Source of the DNA: Basidiobolus heterosporus B8920
Lineage: Eukaryota; Basidiobolomycota; Basidiobolomycetes; Basidiobolales; Basidiobolaceae
Length of the DNA: 17,617 nucleotides
Reading direction: 5' to 3'
Assembly: GCA_000697455.1 (NCBI GenBank)
Contig: JNET01031141.1
Location: 1-17,617 of the forward strand
Shown here: in pieces, positions 17,430-17,617 of the stretch
Layout of the letters: the number at the start of each line of letters is the position of its first letter
Numbering within the stretch: the first letter of the stretch is position 1
Made by a program: the position numbers and the translations under genes
The notes under the pieces: generated by a model
What the model was told of the DNA's origin: nothing
Databases searched by the model: none
Seen by the model: only the letters and a program-made list of their open reading frames with translations

Positions 17430-17617
17430 GGTTCAATATTGGCTGGTGAATTGCTCAAGTACTGAGCATGATTTAATACGACGTGGTCTATGAATCGTGA
17501 CTTTTTTTATTTTTTGAGTGCCGCAGTCATCATCTCATGATGAAATCAAGATATCTTCAAAATGACGGGATTTTATTGATCTAAGATAGAAATAAAATGA
17601 AAGAGTTGCTCTGTTCA
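17430..17617. other. Upstream region of the glycosylase gene
   Basis: These are the last 188 bases. They hold the probable promoter of the glycosylase gene, including a T-rich run at 17502-17516 that reads as an A-rich stretch on the gene's strand. No further gene is visible. Confidence 0.4.

Noticed and set aside
17591-17596. AATAAA on the plus strand near the window end
   Set aside because: No plus-strand gene precedes it; the upstream sequence is the glycosylase promoter region.

Overview
The window looks like nuclear DNA of a fungus, probably an early-diverging lineage (Mucoromycota or Zoopagomycota grade). The reasons are compact genes with many 50-165 bp GT-AG introns, CTAAC/CTGAC-type branch points, a TTAGGG-type telomeric motif, a Pap1/Yap1-type bZIP gene, and a LINE fragment. 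The lineage call is inference; no rRNA or other marker is present.

Layout. 1-1069: 3' part of a decayed LINE, bounded by an imperfect direct repeat of about 37-40 bp. 1070-1784: no gene seen. 1785-5734 (-): complete full-size ABCB-type (MDR-like) ABC transporter of 1294 aa with one intron. 5735-7294: no gene seen. 7295-8953 (-): intronless 552-aa membrane protein of unknown family. 9442-10718 (-): arsenite methyltransferase (AS3MT/ArsM family), six exons, 326 aa. 11012-12366 (-): cysteine-rich Yap/Pap1-like bZIP factor, four exons, 375 aa. 12367-14187: 1.8 kb with small tandem repeats and one unexplained open frame. 14188-15883 (+): CCR4/Ngl/Angel-type EEP nuclease, two exons, 522 aa. 16097-17429 (-): HhH-GPD DNA-3-methyladenine glycosylase (Mag1-like), five exons, 310 aa, convergent with the nuclease.

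The most coherent group is the same-strand run of ABC transporter, membrane protein, arsenic methyltransferase and cysteine-rich bZIP factor. It resembles a metalloid-stress neighbourhood: a sensor/regulator, a detoxifying enzyme and a possible efflux pump. This is inference from linkage. The methyltransferase keeps its SAM-binding motif and three of the four cysteines typical of the family. A Gly (residue 205) stands where the fourth, an arsenic-binding Cys, is usual, so its substrate range may differ. One of its introns carries a short telomere-like array. Its promoter has adjacent inverted repeats that are candidate regulator sites.

All exon structures were assembled by eye from splice signals and frame continuity. 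Every joined frame is consistent, but no transcript evidence was available.
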